Assembly: GCA_045603585.1 (NCBI GenBank)
Contig: JAZUMK010000025.1
Span: 1 to 28,094, forward strand
Direction: 5' to 3'
Source of the DNA: SFEL01 sp045603585
Lineage (GTDB): Bacteria > Bacillota > Clostridia > Christensenellales > CAG-138
Length of the DNA stretch: 28,094 bases
In this document: in pieces, positions 6,716-13,706 of the stretch
Numbering within the stretch: the first letter of the stretch is position 1
Layout of the letters: every line of letters begins with the position of its first letter
The notes under the pieces: model-generated
The model's database searches: none
The model's input: only the letters and a program-made list of their open reading frames with translations
What the model was told of the DNA's origin: nothing
Position numbers and translations under genes: made by a program

Positions 6716-7893
6716 AGTTCATCCTCCTCCAGCAGGTTAAGACCCATGCCGCTGAGCTCCTGGGCGGAATAGCGGCGCTGATTGTAATTCATAAAGTGGG
6801 AAGGCTTGCTTTGGGATGCTTTGGGCTGCTCTGTCCGGGTATTTTCTGTATTTTCCCGTGCGGCGATAAGGGTGGTTATGCCCTTTTCGTGCCATGCTTC
6901 CATCATCTTTGCGGCCTTTGCAAAGGGACGGGACACCCCTGCGGAAAGCTCCGCCGCATAGAGGGCGGTTTCCGCTTCCATGTGCCAGGAATTGAGCCAG
7001 GTGAATACTGAATCCTTCTCCTTGCGGGTGGGTACTCCCTGTATGCCTGCGCGGATATACATCTGACGGGCTATTTCCTCTGCGGCGTTCTGGGCGCTGA
7101 GGTATTCATGCACTCCGCCGCCACTTCGCATGGTTTCCAGTATGCCGTTAAGGTAGGCAAAGGTGGGCTTGTCCGCGGCGGTCATGGCGGGGCAGGCAGC
7201 GAGAATCTCCTCGTGGGTCATGCCCCAGTCCTCTGTCCATTTGCGGTAAAGCTCCAGCTCGTCCTCCGTGGGGCGGCCGGATTTGCGCCAGCGGTCGTAT
7301 ATTGCCTTTGCTCCGCTCCTGAGCTCCTTTTCCAGCATTATGCGCCGCTCCGCAAGGTCGGCGGTAAGTATGCCTTCATCCGCCCATGCTCTTGCTGCCT
7401 TGTCCATATACTGTATGCTTACCTTTGAGCCCTTCATTTCCATACAGCGGCCCACCAGCATAACTGCCGTGGCCTGATCCATGCCGAAAACTTCGATCCA
7501 GTCGTAGATCTTGCTGAGCTCCTGGGGGGCAAAAATGCGGGGCTTGCATATTTTATTAAGGTCAGCGATAAGGCTGCCGTATCTGCGGCTGCCTCCCTTA
7601 TAGGGAGCGGCGGCGGTCATGCGGTATTCCACGTGGAGAGGCTCTGTTTCCAGTATGCGAACAAGACCCATTTCCTGCCAGTACAGGAAGGCGGTAAGGG
7701 CCTCTTCTTCAGAGATGCCAAGGCCGCCGGGCAGATCCAGCGTTTCAAAGCCGCGGCAGCTGCACAGCATAAGGCCGTAAAGATACACCCGAACAAAACC
7801 CTCGGGGGCCTTGGGCATGAATTCCATTATGAAAAGATTCTGCACAGGGGTAACGCCCGCAACGGCGGCGTTCCTCTCAAGGCTGCAATGCAT
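6712..7893 (-). CDS. dnaD: DnaD-domain primosomal protein
   Basis: A 393-residue replication protein. The N-terminal part (about 24-110) resembles the winged-helix region of DnaD/DnaB-type primosome proteins. Two DnaD-like helical repeats follow: one with IYDWIEVFGMDQATAVML through KAARAWADEGI (about 133-180), and one with YRKWTEDWGMTHEEILAAC through YLNGILETM. The tail, KPSHFMNYNQRRYSAQEL, is a flexible region typical of the family. It would help open or restart replication and recruit the DnaC-like loader encoded next. The ATG at 7893 has AAGGAG nine bases upstream. It heads the four-gene operon; upstream is AT-rich with several TATTAT-like -10 choices, so I did not fix a promoter. Confidence 0.8.
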   Translation of the reverse strand: MHCSLERNAAVAGVTPVQNLFIMEFMPKAPEGFVRVYLYGLMLCSCRGFETLDLPGGLGISEEEALTAFLYWQEMGLVRILETEPLHVEYRMTAAAPYKGGSRRYGSLIADLNKICKPRIFAPQELSKIYDWIEVFGMDQATAVMLVGRCMEMKGSKVSIQYMDKAARAWADEGILTADLAERRIMLEKELRSGAKAIYDRWRKSGRPTEDELELYRKWTEDWGMTHEEILAACPAMTAADKPTFAYLNGILETMRSGGGVHEYLSAQNAAEEIARQMYIRAGIQGVPTRKEKDSVFTWLNSWHMEAETALYAAELSAGVSRPFAKAAKMMEAWHEKGITTLIAARENTENTRTEQPKASQSKPSHFMNYNQRRYSAQELSGMGLNLLEEDEL

Positions 7894-7981
7894 ACCTTAA
7901 CGCTCCTTATGAACATAATAAGCATAATACTACAACATAATTTTACAACAAAAATCGCCCGCCGTCTATTGTGCAGGCAGC

Positions 7982-8011
7982 ATAGCAGAGGGCGAAAAGG
8001 GGCTCTGCTAT
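7982..8011 (+). other. hairpin in the dnaD-pfp divergent region
   Basis: ATAGCAGAG (7982-7990) pairs perfectly with CTCTGCTAT (8003-8011), followed by TTTGAGATTTTTAT. It could be a weak terminator or a leader structure between the divergent genes. Confidence 0.4.
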
Positions 8012-8087
8012 TTGAGATTTTTATATCAAAAAAAGGCAGGTGCATAATATGCAATGCCAAAGCCCCCTACCATACTGCAAAAGTATA

Positions 8088-8096
8088 TGCTATAAT
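8088..8096 (+). promoter_or_regulatory. extended -10 promoter for pfp
   Basis: TGCTATAAT is a consensus extended -10. No good -35 hexamer is visible at the right distance, as is common for extended -10 promoters. The pfp start is 71 bases downstream. Confidence 0.5.
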
Positions 8097-8166
8097 GTTA
8101 TTCGTGAATATTTGGGCAATATTGCCATTAAAACAGATTATATTAATTTTTTTGGAGGATATATAT

Positions 8167-9414
8167 ATGTCTCAGCTTAAAGGCGCCTGCATCATAGGCC
8201 AGTCCGGCGGCCCCACTTCCGTTATCAATGCCAGCGCATACGGCGTGATCCGCACCGCTCTGGATTCCGACTGCATCACCAAGGTTTACGGCGCAGCCAA
8301 CGGTATCCGCGGCGTTCTGGACGATGTTCTTTTTGATATGGGTCAGGAAGACGCAGAGGAGCTGGAGCTGCTGCTCTACACCCCCTCTTCCGCTCTGGGT
8401 TCCTGCCGCTACAAGCTCAAGGACAGCTCTGTTGACGATACCGATTACAAGCGCATACTTGAGATATTCAAAAAGTACGATGTTCGCTATTTCTTCTATA
8501 ACGGCGGCAATGACTCCATGGATACCTGCAATAAGATATCCAAATACATGCAGTCCGTCGGCTACGAGTGCCGCATAATGGGCGTGCCCAAGACCATCGA
8601 CAACGACCTGTGGGGTACCGACCATTGCCCCGGCTACGCCTCCGCCGCCAAGTACGTTGCCACCTCCTGCATGGAGATCTACCGCGATGCCCGCGTATAC
8701 GATACCGGCATGGTCTGCATTATCGAGATCATGGGCCGTCACGCAGGCTGGCTCACCGCCGCCGCATCCCTTGCCTGCCTCACCGGCGAAGGCCCCGACC
8801 TCATTTATCTCCCCGAGGTGGATTTCGATCTGGACAAGTTTGCCGATGATGTAAAGGCTGTATACGATAAGTACGGCAAGTGCATCGTAGCGGTATCCGA
8901 GGGTATCCACGACAAGAACGGCACCCTCATTGCAGAATACGGCGCAGAAAATGCTCCCGTTGACGCCTTCGGCCACAAGCAGCTGGGCGGTCTGGCCAGC
9001 TATCTGGCAGGCTACATCAAGGGCATTGTGGGCTGCAAGGTTCGCGGCATCGAGTTCTCCCTCATGCAGCGCTGCGGCGCACACATTGCCTCCGCCACCG
9101 ATATCAGCGAGTCCTTCATGTCCGGCAAGGCCGCCGTTGAGTATGCCATCGAGGGCATGACCGACAAGATGGTGGGCTTTGAGCGCCATGGCGACGAATA
9201 CGGCAATTACGTTTGCGGCATCAAGCTGATGGACCTTGTGGACGTTGCAAATACCGAAAAGAAGGTTCCCCGGGAATGGATAAACGCCGAGGGCAACGGC
9301 ATGACCGATGACTTCATCGATTATGCTCTTCCCCTCATTCAGGGCAGCCCCGACAGGCCCCTCCGCAACGGCCTGCCCCGCTTTGCCAAGCTGAAGAAAA
9401 TTCAGGCGAAGTAA
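8167..9414 (+). CDS. pfp: pyrophosphate-dependent 6-phosphofructokinase
   Basis: A 415-residue phosphofructokinase converting fructose 6-phosphate to the 1,6-bisphosphate. The N-terminus has GQSGGPTSVINAS (11-23). The donor-site motif is GGNDS at 113-117, with Asp where ATP enzymes have Gly, and PKTIDND at 141-147 has the Lys typical of PPi users (ATP enzymes have GTIDND). MGRHAGWL at 189-196 is the conserved fructose 6-phosphate site. From these residues I infer PPi as phosphoryl donor. The start at 8167 is preceded by GGAGG; frames extending further upstream have no second ribosome site. The gene is monocistronic and is followed at once by repeat A. Confidence 0.9.
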   Translation: MSQLKGACIIGQSGGPTSVINASAYGVIRTALDSDCITKVYGAANGIRGVLDDVLFDMGQEDAEELELLLYTPSSALGSCRYKLKDSSVDDTDYKRILEIFKKYDVRYFFYNGGNDSMDTCNKISKYMQSVGYECRIMGVPKTIDNDLWGTDHCPGYASAAKYVATSCMEIYRDARVYDTGMVCIIEIMGRHAGWLTAAASLACLTGEGPDLIYLPEVDFDLDKFADDVKAVYDKYGKCIVAVSEGIHDKNGTLIAEYGAENAPVDAFGHKQLGGLASYLAGYIKGIVGCKVRGIEFSLMQRCGAHIASATDISESFMSGKAAVEYAIEGMTDKMVGFERHGDEYGNYVCGIKLMDLVDVANTEKKVPREWINAEGNGMTDDFIDYALPLIQGSPDRPLRNGLPRFAKLKKIQAK

Positions 9415-9415
9415 T

Positions 9416-9623
9416 TTCGCGAAAAATCGTCGCTTCGCTTTGGATTTTCCGCGAGGGGCGCGCAAGCGCTCCGCACATGCGCGATCATATCCCTTACGGG
9501 GGTTATTACATGATTTTCTTATGACCCTTGCGAGGGTCACCGGGCAGAAAATCATGCAGGGAGTCCATTCCTTGCGGAATGGTTCCGCTTTCGCCCCGCA
9601 TGTGGCCGAAAGCGGATCTGAAG
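9416..9623 (+). repeat. family A structured hairpin-array element (copy 1)
   Basis: Stems in order: AAAATC/GATTTT (9423-9428/9443-9448) around a GTCGCTTCGCTTTG loop; CATGATTTTCT/AGAAAATCATG (9509-9519/9546-9556) enclosing GACCCT-TGCG-AGGGTC (9523-9538); CCATTCC-TTGC-GGAATGG (9565-9582); TCCGCTTTCG/CGAAAGCGGA (9584-9593/9607-9616) with a 13-base loop holding CATG. Copies at 18354 and, reversed, at 11650 keep these stems with different bases. It starts two bases after the pfp stop codon. Confidence 0.85.
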
Positions 9624-9638
9624 CCTGATTTACAAAAG

Positions 9639-9677
9639 AAAAGCGAAATGGGATAAAACAGATCCTGTTTCGCTTTT
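9639..9677 (+). terminator. Rho-independent terminator downstream of pfp
   Basis: AAAAGCGAAA pairs with TTTCGCTTTT, with an inner GGAT/ATCC extension, ending in six T. Same terminator family as at 2906, 11381 and 19218. It places the family A element within the pfp transcript. Confidence 0.75.
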
Positions 9678-9690
9678 TTGTATGGTAAAT

Positions 9691-9717
9691 GTAGGGGCGA
9701 TCATTGATTGCTCCTAC
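9691..9717 (+). repeat. family C short palindrome (copy 1)
   Basis: GTAGGGGCGATCA then TTGATTGCTCCTAC form an imperfect palindrome. A second copy is at 19094-19119 with compensated ends (GC/GC for TA/TA). Confidence 0.65.
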
Positions 9718-9805
9718 AGTTTTTCCGTTGCAGATGGATAGAATGCCCACTTTTCAGTAAGAAAAAGCTGCTTTAAAAGGGCGGTACGATACCGCCTGCG
9801 CTTCC

Positions 9806-9873
9806 GACAGTGCGCCCTGTTTTCCGTAAGGAAAACATACCTGAAAAGGGTGGAGGGTGGGTATAGATAATCC
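9806..9873 (+). repeat. truncated family B element (right end only)
   Basis: CAGTGCGCCCTG, the palindrome TTTTCCGTAAGGAAAA, then a G-rich end AAAAGGGTGGAGGGTGGG followed by TATAGATAAT. It matches the right-hand 70 bases of the full elements and the copy at 19137. Confidence 0.7.
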
Positions 9874-9948
9874 CACCTCTTCACTATTACTTATAACTTC
9901 CCCGCGGGCGGGGCAGTTTCACCATAAATATATTAACACAAATCCTTC

Positions 9949-9977
9949 TGTACAAAGAAAGATGTTGATAGTATAAT
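9949..9977 (+). promoter_or_regulatory. promoter for murA
   Basis: TGTACA (9949-9954), a 17-base spacer and a perfect TATAAT (9972-9977), 63 bases before the murA ATG. Confidence 0.5.
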
Positions 9978-10039
9978 TAGTGAGTTAAAGTATGTGCGAG
10001 CGATCGCATGGAAAAACCAACTAAACCTTTGGAGATAAC

Positions 10040-11308
10040 ATGGCGTATTACAGAATAACCGGCGGAAAGCGCCTTGAGGGCGCAGTGACCATCAGCGGCG
10101 CAAAGAACGCCGCGCTGGCCATCATACCCGCTGCCATATTAAGCGGCGAAAGCTGCGTATTGGAAAACCTGCCTGCCATAGAGGATGTGCGCATAGTGGA
10201 GCAGATACTCCGCAGCATGGGCGCCCAAGTGGAGCACACCCCCGACGGCAGCCTGAGGCTTGACCCCTCCGGCATCAACAGTTACAGTGTTACCGGCGAA
10301 ATGGTCAGCTCTCTGAGGGCCTCCTATTATCTGCTGGGCGCATTGCTGGGCCGCTACAAAAAGGCGGAGATAGCTCTCCCCGGCGGCTGTGCCATAGGCC
10401 TTCGCCCCATCGATCAGCATATCAAGGGCATGCGGGCTCTGGGTGCGGAGATAGTGATACAGGGCGGCGCGGTAAAGGCAACTGCGGAAAAGCTCGTCGG
10501 CGCGGAGATATACCTTGACGTTGTAAGCGTAGGCGCAACCATCAACATAATGATGGCTGCCGTAGGCGCAGAGGGCACCACCATAATTTCCAACGCCGCC
10601 AAGGAGCCCCACGTTGTTGACGTTGCAAACTTCCTCAACATGATGGGCGCAAACGTAAAGGGCGCAGGCACCGACGTTATCCGCATACAGGGCGGCCGCA
10701 AGCTGCATGGCTGCACCTATGCCGTGATACCCGACCAGATAGAGGCTGGCACCTTCATGATAGCCGCCGCCGCAACAGGCGGAGACGTGGTAATCAACAA
10801 CGTTATCCCCACCCACCTTGAAGCAATATCCGCAAAGCTGATGGAAAGCGGCGTGACCGTCACCGAAGGCGACGACGGCCGGGAGTTCTTCATCCGGGTA
10901 TCTGCCGACAAGCGTCCCCGGGCGGTAAACATCAAGACCCTGCCCTACCCCGGCTTCCCCACAGACCTGCAGCAGCCTATGATGGCATTCCTTGCGGCAG
11001 CTCAGGGCAACAGCTTTGTTGTGGAAAACATATTCGAAGACAGGTTCAATCACGTGCCCGAGCTTGCCAAGATGGGCGCAAATATTCACCTTAACGCCCG
11101 CACCGCCATGATAGAAGGTGTGGAAAAGCTGTACGGCGCACCCCTTGTTGCCAGCGATTTGCGCGCAGGCGCTGCTCTCATCGTTGCGGCTCTCGCCGCC
11201 GAAGGCACCAGCACCATCCACAACATCCGCTTCATCGACCGCGGCTACGAGTTCATCGAGCATAAGCTCAAGGCTCTGGGCGCGGATATCGAGAGGGTGG
11301 AAGAATAA
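10040..11308 (+). CDS. murA: UDP-N-acetylglucosamine 1-carboxyvinyltransferase
   Basis: A 422-residue EPSP synthase-family enzyme that transfers enolpyruvate from PEP to UDP-GlcNAc, the first committed step of peptidoglycan synthesis, in the cytoplasm. SGAKNAAL at 19-26 contains the catalytic Lys22. LPGGCAIGLRPIDQHIKG from 113 contains Cys117, the residue alkylated by fosfomycin in sensitive enzymes. The C-terminal DLRAGAALIVAALAA motif has the conserved Arg. Length matches the family. The ATG at 10040 is preceded by TTTGGAG. It is monocistronic, with a promoter at 9949 and a terminator at 11381. Firmicutes often have two murA copies; which paralogue this is cannot be told. Confidence 0.95.
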   Translation: MAYYRITGGKRLEGAVTISGAKNAALAIIPAAILSGESCVLENLPAIEDVRIVEQILRSMGAQVEHTPDGSLRLDPSGINSYSVTGEMVSSLRASYYLLGALLGRYKKAEIALPGGCAIGLRPIDQHIKGMRALGAEIVIQGGAVKATAEKLVGAEIYLDVVSVGATINIMMAAVGAEGTTIISNAAKEPHVVDVANFLNMMGANVKGAGTDVIRIQGGRKLHGCTYAVIPDQIEAGTFMIAAAATGGDVVINNVIPTHLEAISAKLMESGVTVTEGDDGREFFIRVSADKRPRAVNIKTLPYPGFPTDLQQPMMAFLAAAQGNSFVVENIFEDRFNHVPELAKMGANIHLNARTAMIEGVEKLYGAPLVASDLRAGAALIVAALAAEGTSTIHNIRFIDRGYEFIEHKLKALGADIERVEE

Positions 11309-11320
11309 GGGTTTGATTAT

Positions 11321-11367
11321 CTTCTTTTTCTCTTTCTTTTCACGGGAAAAGAAAGAAGAAAAAGAAG
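11321..11367. repeat. family E polypyrimidine/polypurine long hairpin (copy 4)
   Basis: Pyrimidine arm 11321-11341 and purine arm 11346-11367, loop ACGG, one bulge. Immediately after the murA stop codon and before the terminator, the same order as after the hydrolase gene. Confidence 0.8.
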
Positions 11368-11380
11368 CAAAAAGAGAAAG

Positions 11381-11420
11381 AAAAGCGAAAGGGAAAGAGA
11401 TATTGACCTTTCGCTTTTTT
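11381..11420 (+). terminator. Rho-independent terminator of murA
   Basis: AAAAGCGAAAGG (11381-11392) pairs perfectly with CCTTTCGCTTTT (11407-11418) and ends in T. The inner pairs differ from the 2906 and 19218 copies but are compensated. Confidence 0.85.
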
Positions 11421-11463
11421 GTATGGGAAAAAGATTAAGCCGTATATTGGCGTAAAAAGGGGA

Positions 11464-11503
11464 GCGGATTGCCACGGCAGTCTGCGGACTGCCTCGCAAT
11501 GAC
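11464..11503 (+). repeat. family D REP-like palindromic repeat (copy 3)
   Basis: GCGGATTGCCAC at the left, hairpin GGCAGTC-tgcg-GACTGCC, then TCGCAATGACA. Nearly identical to the copy at 89. Confidence 0.75.
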
Positions 11504-11550
11504 AGCTGTTTTGGATGGGTGAGAAGTGGACCTTTGCATAAAGGAGTGTT

Positions 11551-11646
11551 ATGCTTAAAATGAAAGCAGATCCAATGTGCTGTTGCCTGCTGTCGTTTTC
11601 GGTAGCCGCACTGTCAGTTTGGCTGCTTTATTTTGTATTTAGATAA
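11551..11646 (+). CDS. possible 31-residue single-pass membrane peptide
   Basis: The ATG at 11551 has a near-perfect ribosome site, AAAGGAG, four bases upstream. The product is MLKMKADPM, then a cysteine triplet and a hydrophobic segment (CLLSFSVAALSVWLLYFVF), then Arg and TAA. A charged short N-terminus, one membrane helix and a terminal Arg are typical of small bacterial membrane proteins. I recognise no family and see no clear promoter. It lies between murA and the reversed family A element, on the murA strand after the murA terminator. It could be chance, given its length; the ribosome site and the uniform hydrophobic run argue for it. Confidence 0.45.
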   Translation: MLKMKADPMCCCLLSFSVAALSVWLLYFVFR

Positions 11647-11649
11647 GTT

Positions 11650-11911
11650 TCTTGGCTTCCAATCCGCATTTGGCGGCATGTACGTCAAATGCGGAACAAA
11701 GCCGAAAGGCTTTGGTTCGTCGCAGGTTTTGCCGCCCGGGAGCGCAGCGAGAGGCAAAACCTGAAATACTCGCACAAATGCCAAAAAGCATTTGTACGAA
11801 AGGCGAAGCCTAAAACCCCCGTAAGGGTTGTAATCGGCGCCTTGCGTAAGCAATGCGCCGTATCCCGCGCAAAATCCAAAGCGAAGCGACGATTTTGCGC
11901 GAAAGCGTAAA
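11650..11911 (-). repeat. family A structured hairpin-array element (copy 3, reverse)
   Basis: On the minus strand, the order matches copies 1 and 2: CGCGCAAAATC/GATTTTGCGCG around the same GTCGCTTCGCTTTG loop; a CCCTTACGGGGGT block; CAGGTTTTGCC/GGCAAAACCTG (plus 11723-11733/11753-11763); CAAAGCC-TTTC-GGCTTTG (11697-11714); TCCGCATTTG/CAAATGCGGA (11663-11672/11686-11695) with a 13-base loop containing CATG. Extra hairpins are inserted (GGCGCC region, CAAATGC/GCATTTG, AGGCTTCGCCT). It follows the prdF terminator in the prdF sense. Confidence 0.82.
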
Positions 11912-11913
11912 CG

Positions 11914-11942
11914 CAAAAAAAGACGGCCGAAGCCGTCTTTTT
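11914..11942 (-). terminator. Rho-independent terminator of prdF (possibly two-way)
   Basis: AGACGGC (11921-11927) and GCCGTCT (11932-11938) enclose a tetraloop that reads TTCG on the minus strand, followed there by seven T. T residues also follow on the plus strand. Confidence 0.85.
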
Positions 11943-11955
11943 GTGTTTGTAAGGT

Positions 11956-12990
11956 TTAGCCTACGATGAAGCCGTACTTTACATCGTCCATGGGATCGAT
12001 CAGGTAGGTGGCTTCGCCGGTGATGCAGCAGGAACCGGTGATCATGGGAACAACTGCCTCGTAGCCGCACTCATCAACAACTTCCTTGATAACACCCTTG
12101 AACTTGGTGCCCATGAAGGATTCGTAGATGAAGGGTTCGCCTACGCCGATCTCGCCCTTGGCATACAGGGTGCCCAGCTTGGCGCTGGTACCGGTGCCGC
12201 AGGGGGAACGGTCAGCCTGGCACTCGCCGAAGATAACCACGTTGCGCTTGTTGGCATCGGGGCTTACGTTGTGGCCGTAGAATTCAACCAGGTCAACAGT
12301 GGTGATGTCCAGACGGGGATGCTGGATCTCAAAGTCACGGTTGATGATCTCCATCATCTTCATGCCGAGGTCAGCAAGATAGGGAACGGTCTTGGCGTTG
12401 ATCTCGTCAACCAGACCCAGCTTATCGGTATCTACCAGAGCGAAGAAGCTGCCGCCGAAGGAAATGTCAAAGGTGATTTCCTTGCCGTCAACGGTGATCT
12501 TCTGATCCTTCTTGTACAGGAAGGAAGGAACGTTGGTCAGGGTTACGTTGAGAACCTTGCCGTCCTTAACTTCTGCTACGGTGCGGATGATGCCTGCGGG
12601 AGCTTCCATAACTACTTCGGTGTAGGGCTCCTTGGCTTCTACCATGCCGGTTTCAACTGCTACGGTTACGGCACCGATGGTGCAGTGGCCGCACATGTTG
12701 AGCCATCCGCCGGTATCGATGAAGTATACGGCGAAATCGGCCTGAGGATCAAGGGGCTCGCAGATGAAAGCGCCGAACATGTCGTGATGACCGCGGGGCT
12801 CCAGCATCAGGGCTTTACGATAATGGTCGTAGTTCTTCTCCATCCAGTGCTTGCGCTCGATGGGGGTGTTGCCCTCGGGTACGGGGAAACCATCGTATAC
12901 TACGCGGCAGAATTCACCGCAAGTATGAGCATCGATGGCCTTGAGCTTGGCTTCAAACCTGTCATAATTGATGGTAGGGTTAAAATTCAT
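11956..12990 (-). CDS. prdF: proline racemase
   Basis: A 344-residue member of the proline racemase family, which uses two cysteines as acid and base. Both are present: Cys100 in NMCGHCTIG and Cys264 in DRSPCGTGTSA; the dehydratase branch has Thr at one of these. PRGHHDMFGA (65-74) is the usual substrate-site motif. Hydroxyproline epimerases share these features, but the divergent D-proline reductase genes make proline racemase the best call: it would make D-proline from L-proline for PrdA/PrdB. I place the start at 12990 because AGGAGAG lies seven bases upstream and the family length is about 335; a longer frame to 13047 lacks a site. It has its own promoter (13144-13172), an approximately 147-base leader and a strong terminator. 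Confidence 0.92.
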   Translation of the reverse strand: MNFNPTINYDRFEAKLKAIDAHTCGEFCRVVYDGFPVPEGNTPIERKHWMEKNYDHYRKALMLEPRGHHDMFGAFICEPLDPQADFAVYFIDTGGWLNMCGHCTIGAVTVAVETGMVEAKEPYTEVVMEAPAGIIRTVAEVKDGKVLNVTLTNVPSFLYKKDQKITVDGKEITFDISFGGSFFALVDTDKLGLVDEINAKTVPYLADLGMKMMEIINRDFEIQHPRLDITTVDLVEFYGHNVSPDANKRNVVIFGECQADRSPCGTGTSAKLGTLYAKGEIGVGEPFIYESFMGTKFKGVIKEVVDECGYEAVVPMITGSCCITGEATYLIDPMDDVKYGFIVG

Positions 12991-13027
12991 GACCTGCTCT
13001 CCTGTTATTATTTTTATTTGAGGCGGC

Positions 13028-13039
13028 ATCATATATGAT
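13028..13039. promoter_or_regulatory. palindrome in the prdF leader
   Basis: ATCATATATGAT is a perfect 12-base palindrome flanked by GGC/GCC, between the prdF promoter and its ribosome site. It could be an operator or a weak leader hairpin. Confidence 0.3.
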
Positions 13040-13143
13040 ATCGCCAAAACCTGATAACTTTTTCACAGAGAAACTGAAAAGTATTTACGGGAACATTGAC
13101 CTGATGGGCGCACTTTCACACATGATTTCAGTATCCTGTATTT

Positions 13144-13172
13144 ATTATGCAACATCGGTAAAAGAATGTCAA
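13144..13172 (-). promoter_or_regulatory. promoter for prdF
   Basis: On the minus strand: TTGACA (13172-13167), a 17-base spacer, CATAAT (13149-13144). The -35 is perfect and the -10 has one mismatch. Confidence 0.75.
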
Positions 13173-13234
13173 TATAAAGAAGGCATAAGGAAATCATGAT
13201 AAAAATGTATGTTATTCATGCAAAAATATTAAGG

Positions 13235-13263
13235 TTGTAAAAAAAGAAAATGTGTGGTATTTT
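13235..13263 (+). promoter_or_regulatory. candidate promoter for selC
   Basis: TTGTAA (13235-13240), a 17-base spacer and TATTTT (13258-13263), about 45 bases before the tRNA 5' end. Confidence 0.4.
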
Positions 13264-13307
13264 AATTATGTATGCGCCATATGCGGCGCAGTATCCATAC
13301 CGGACAT

Positions 13308-13405
13308 GGGGGTAGATGGGTACTGGTGTGCCCCCTGGTCTTCAAAACCAGTCGTTGGGCGTTAGTAGCGTCCTGGGTGGGTTCGATTCCCACATACTCC
13401 CGCCA
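13308..13405 (+). tRNA. selC: selenocysteine tRNA, anticodon TCA
   Basis: Anticodon stem CTGGT/ACCAG holds the loop CTTCAAA, giving anticodon TCA (13342-13344), which reads UGA. The D stem is six pairs, GGGTAC/GTGCCC, with a short TGGT loop, a hallmark of tRNA-Sec. There is a long variable arm (25 bases, stem GGGCG/CGTCC), a T arm GTGGG-TTCGATT-CCCAC, and an acceptor GGGGGTAG against ATACTCCC, G discriminator and encoded CCA. Seven acceptor pairs form (one G-U); the eighth would be G-A, which is odd for an 8-pair stem. It would be charged with serine and converted to selenocysteine by SelA; no selA, selB or selD is in the window. Its position directly before the prd genes fits their need for it. 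Confidence 0.95.
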
Positions 13406-13415
13406 TTTTCCCCAA

Positions 13416-13446
13416 AAACAGCCTTTTCTGAGGGCTGTTTTTTTAT
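13416..13446 (+). terminator. terminator of selC
   Basis: AAACAGCC (13416-13423) pairs with GGCTGTTT (13433-13440) and runs into T. It separates selC from the prdC promoter. Confidence 0.8.
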
Positions 13447-13590
13447 ATATAATTATGTATCAATCTAAATATATGTTTAGATGCCCCTCAATATGTTGGG
13501 GCTGAAAAGTTACGCTACACAATACGCTGTGTATACCCGGAAAAGAGCCGGAAAAGCGAATGATATATTGCTTTTTTTTACACAAAATCA

Positions 13591-13619
13591 TAGACTTTTA
13601 TGGACTTTGGTAGTATAAT
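13591..13619 (+). promoter_or_regulatory. promoter for prdC
   Basis: TAGACT (13591-13596), a 17-base spacer and a perfect TATAAT (13614-13619). This implies a leader of about 125 bases. Confidence 0.6.
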
Positions 13620-13631
13620 ATCAATCGTAAA

Positions 13632-13706
13632 GGTACGCCACAGGTCATGTCCCTTGCGCTTTGCATGCAATGATGTATAGACAGGGCCGATTAAAGCGGA
13701 CGTACC
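13632..13706 (+). promoter_or_regulatory. possible folded leader before prdC
   Basis: GGTACG (13632-13637) and CGTACC (13701-13706) can close a 75-base domain. Inside, CCCT can pair with AGGG and TTGCATGCAA is a palindrome. It starts near the predicted transcript start, so it would form the 5' end of the RNA. I match it to no known riboswitch. Confidence 0.35.

Larger units (their letters stand above)
9415..10039. other. repeat-rich intergenic region between pfp and murA
   Basis: This 625-base gap holds, in order: a family A hairpin array, an AAAAGCGAAA terminator, a family C palindrome, a GGCGGTA-cga-TACCGCC hairpin (9780-9796), a truncated family B end, a CCCCGC/GCGGGG-type hairpin (about 9899-9914), and the murA promoter. 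No gene is supported. Confidence 0.75.
11309..11955. other. repeat-rich intergenic region between murA and prdF
   Basis: Holds a family E hairpin, the murA terminator, a family D repeat, a possible 31-codon membrane peptide, a reversed family A array and the prdF terminator. Confidence 0.75.
12991..13307. other. divergent regulatory region prdF-selC
   Basis: This gap holds the prdF promoter and leader (minus) and a candidate selC promoter (plus). No gene is seen. Confidence 0.7.

Noticed and set aside
8143..9750. Long open frame on the minus strand over pfp
   Set aside because: It is the antisense of pfp with Ala/Gly/His-rich composition and no ribosome site; it arises from the codon bias of the real gene.
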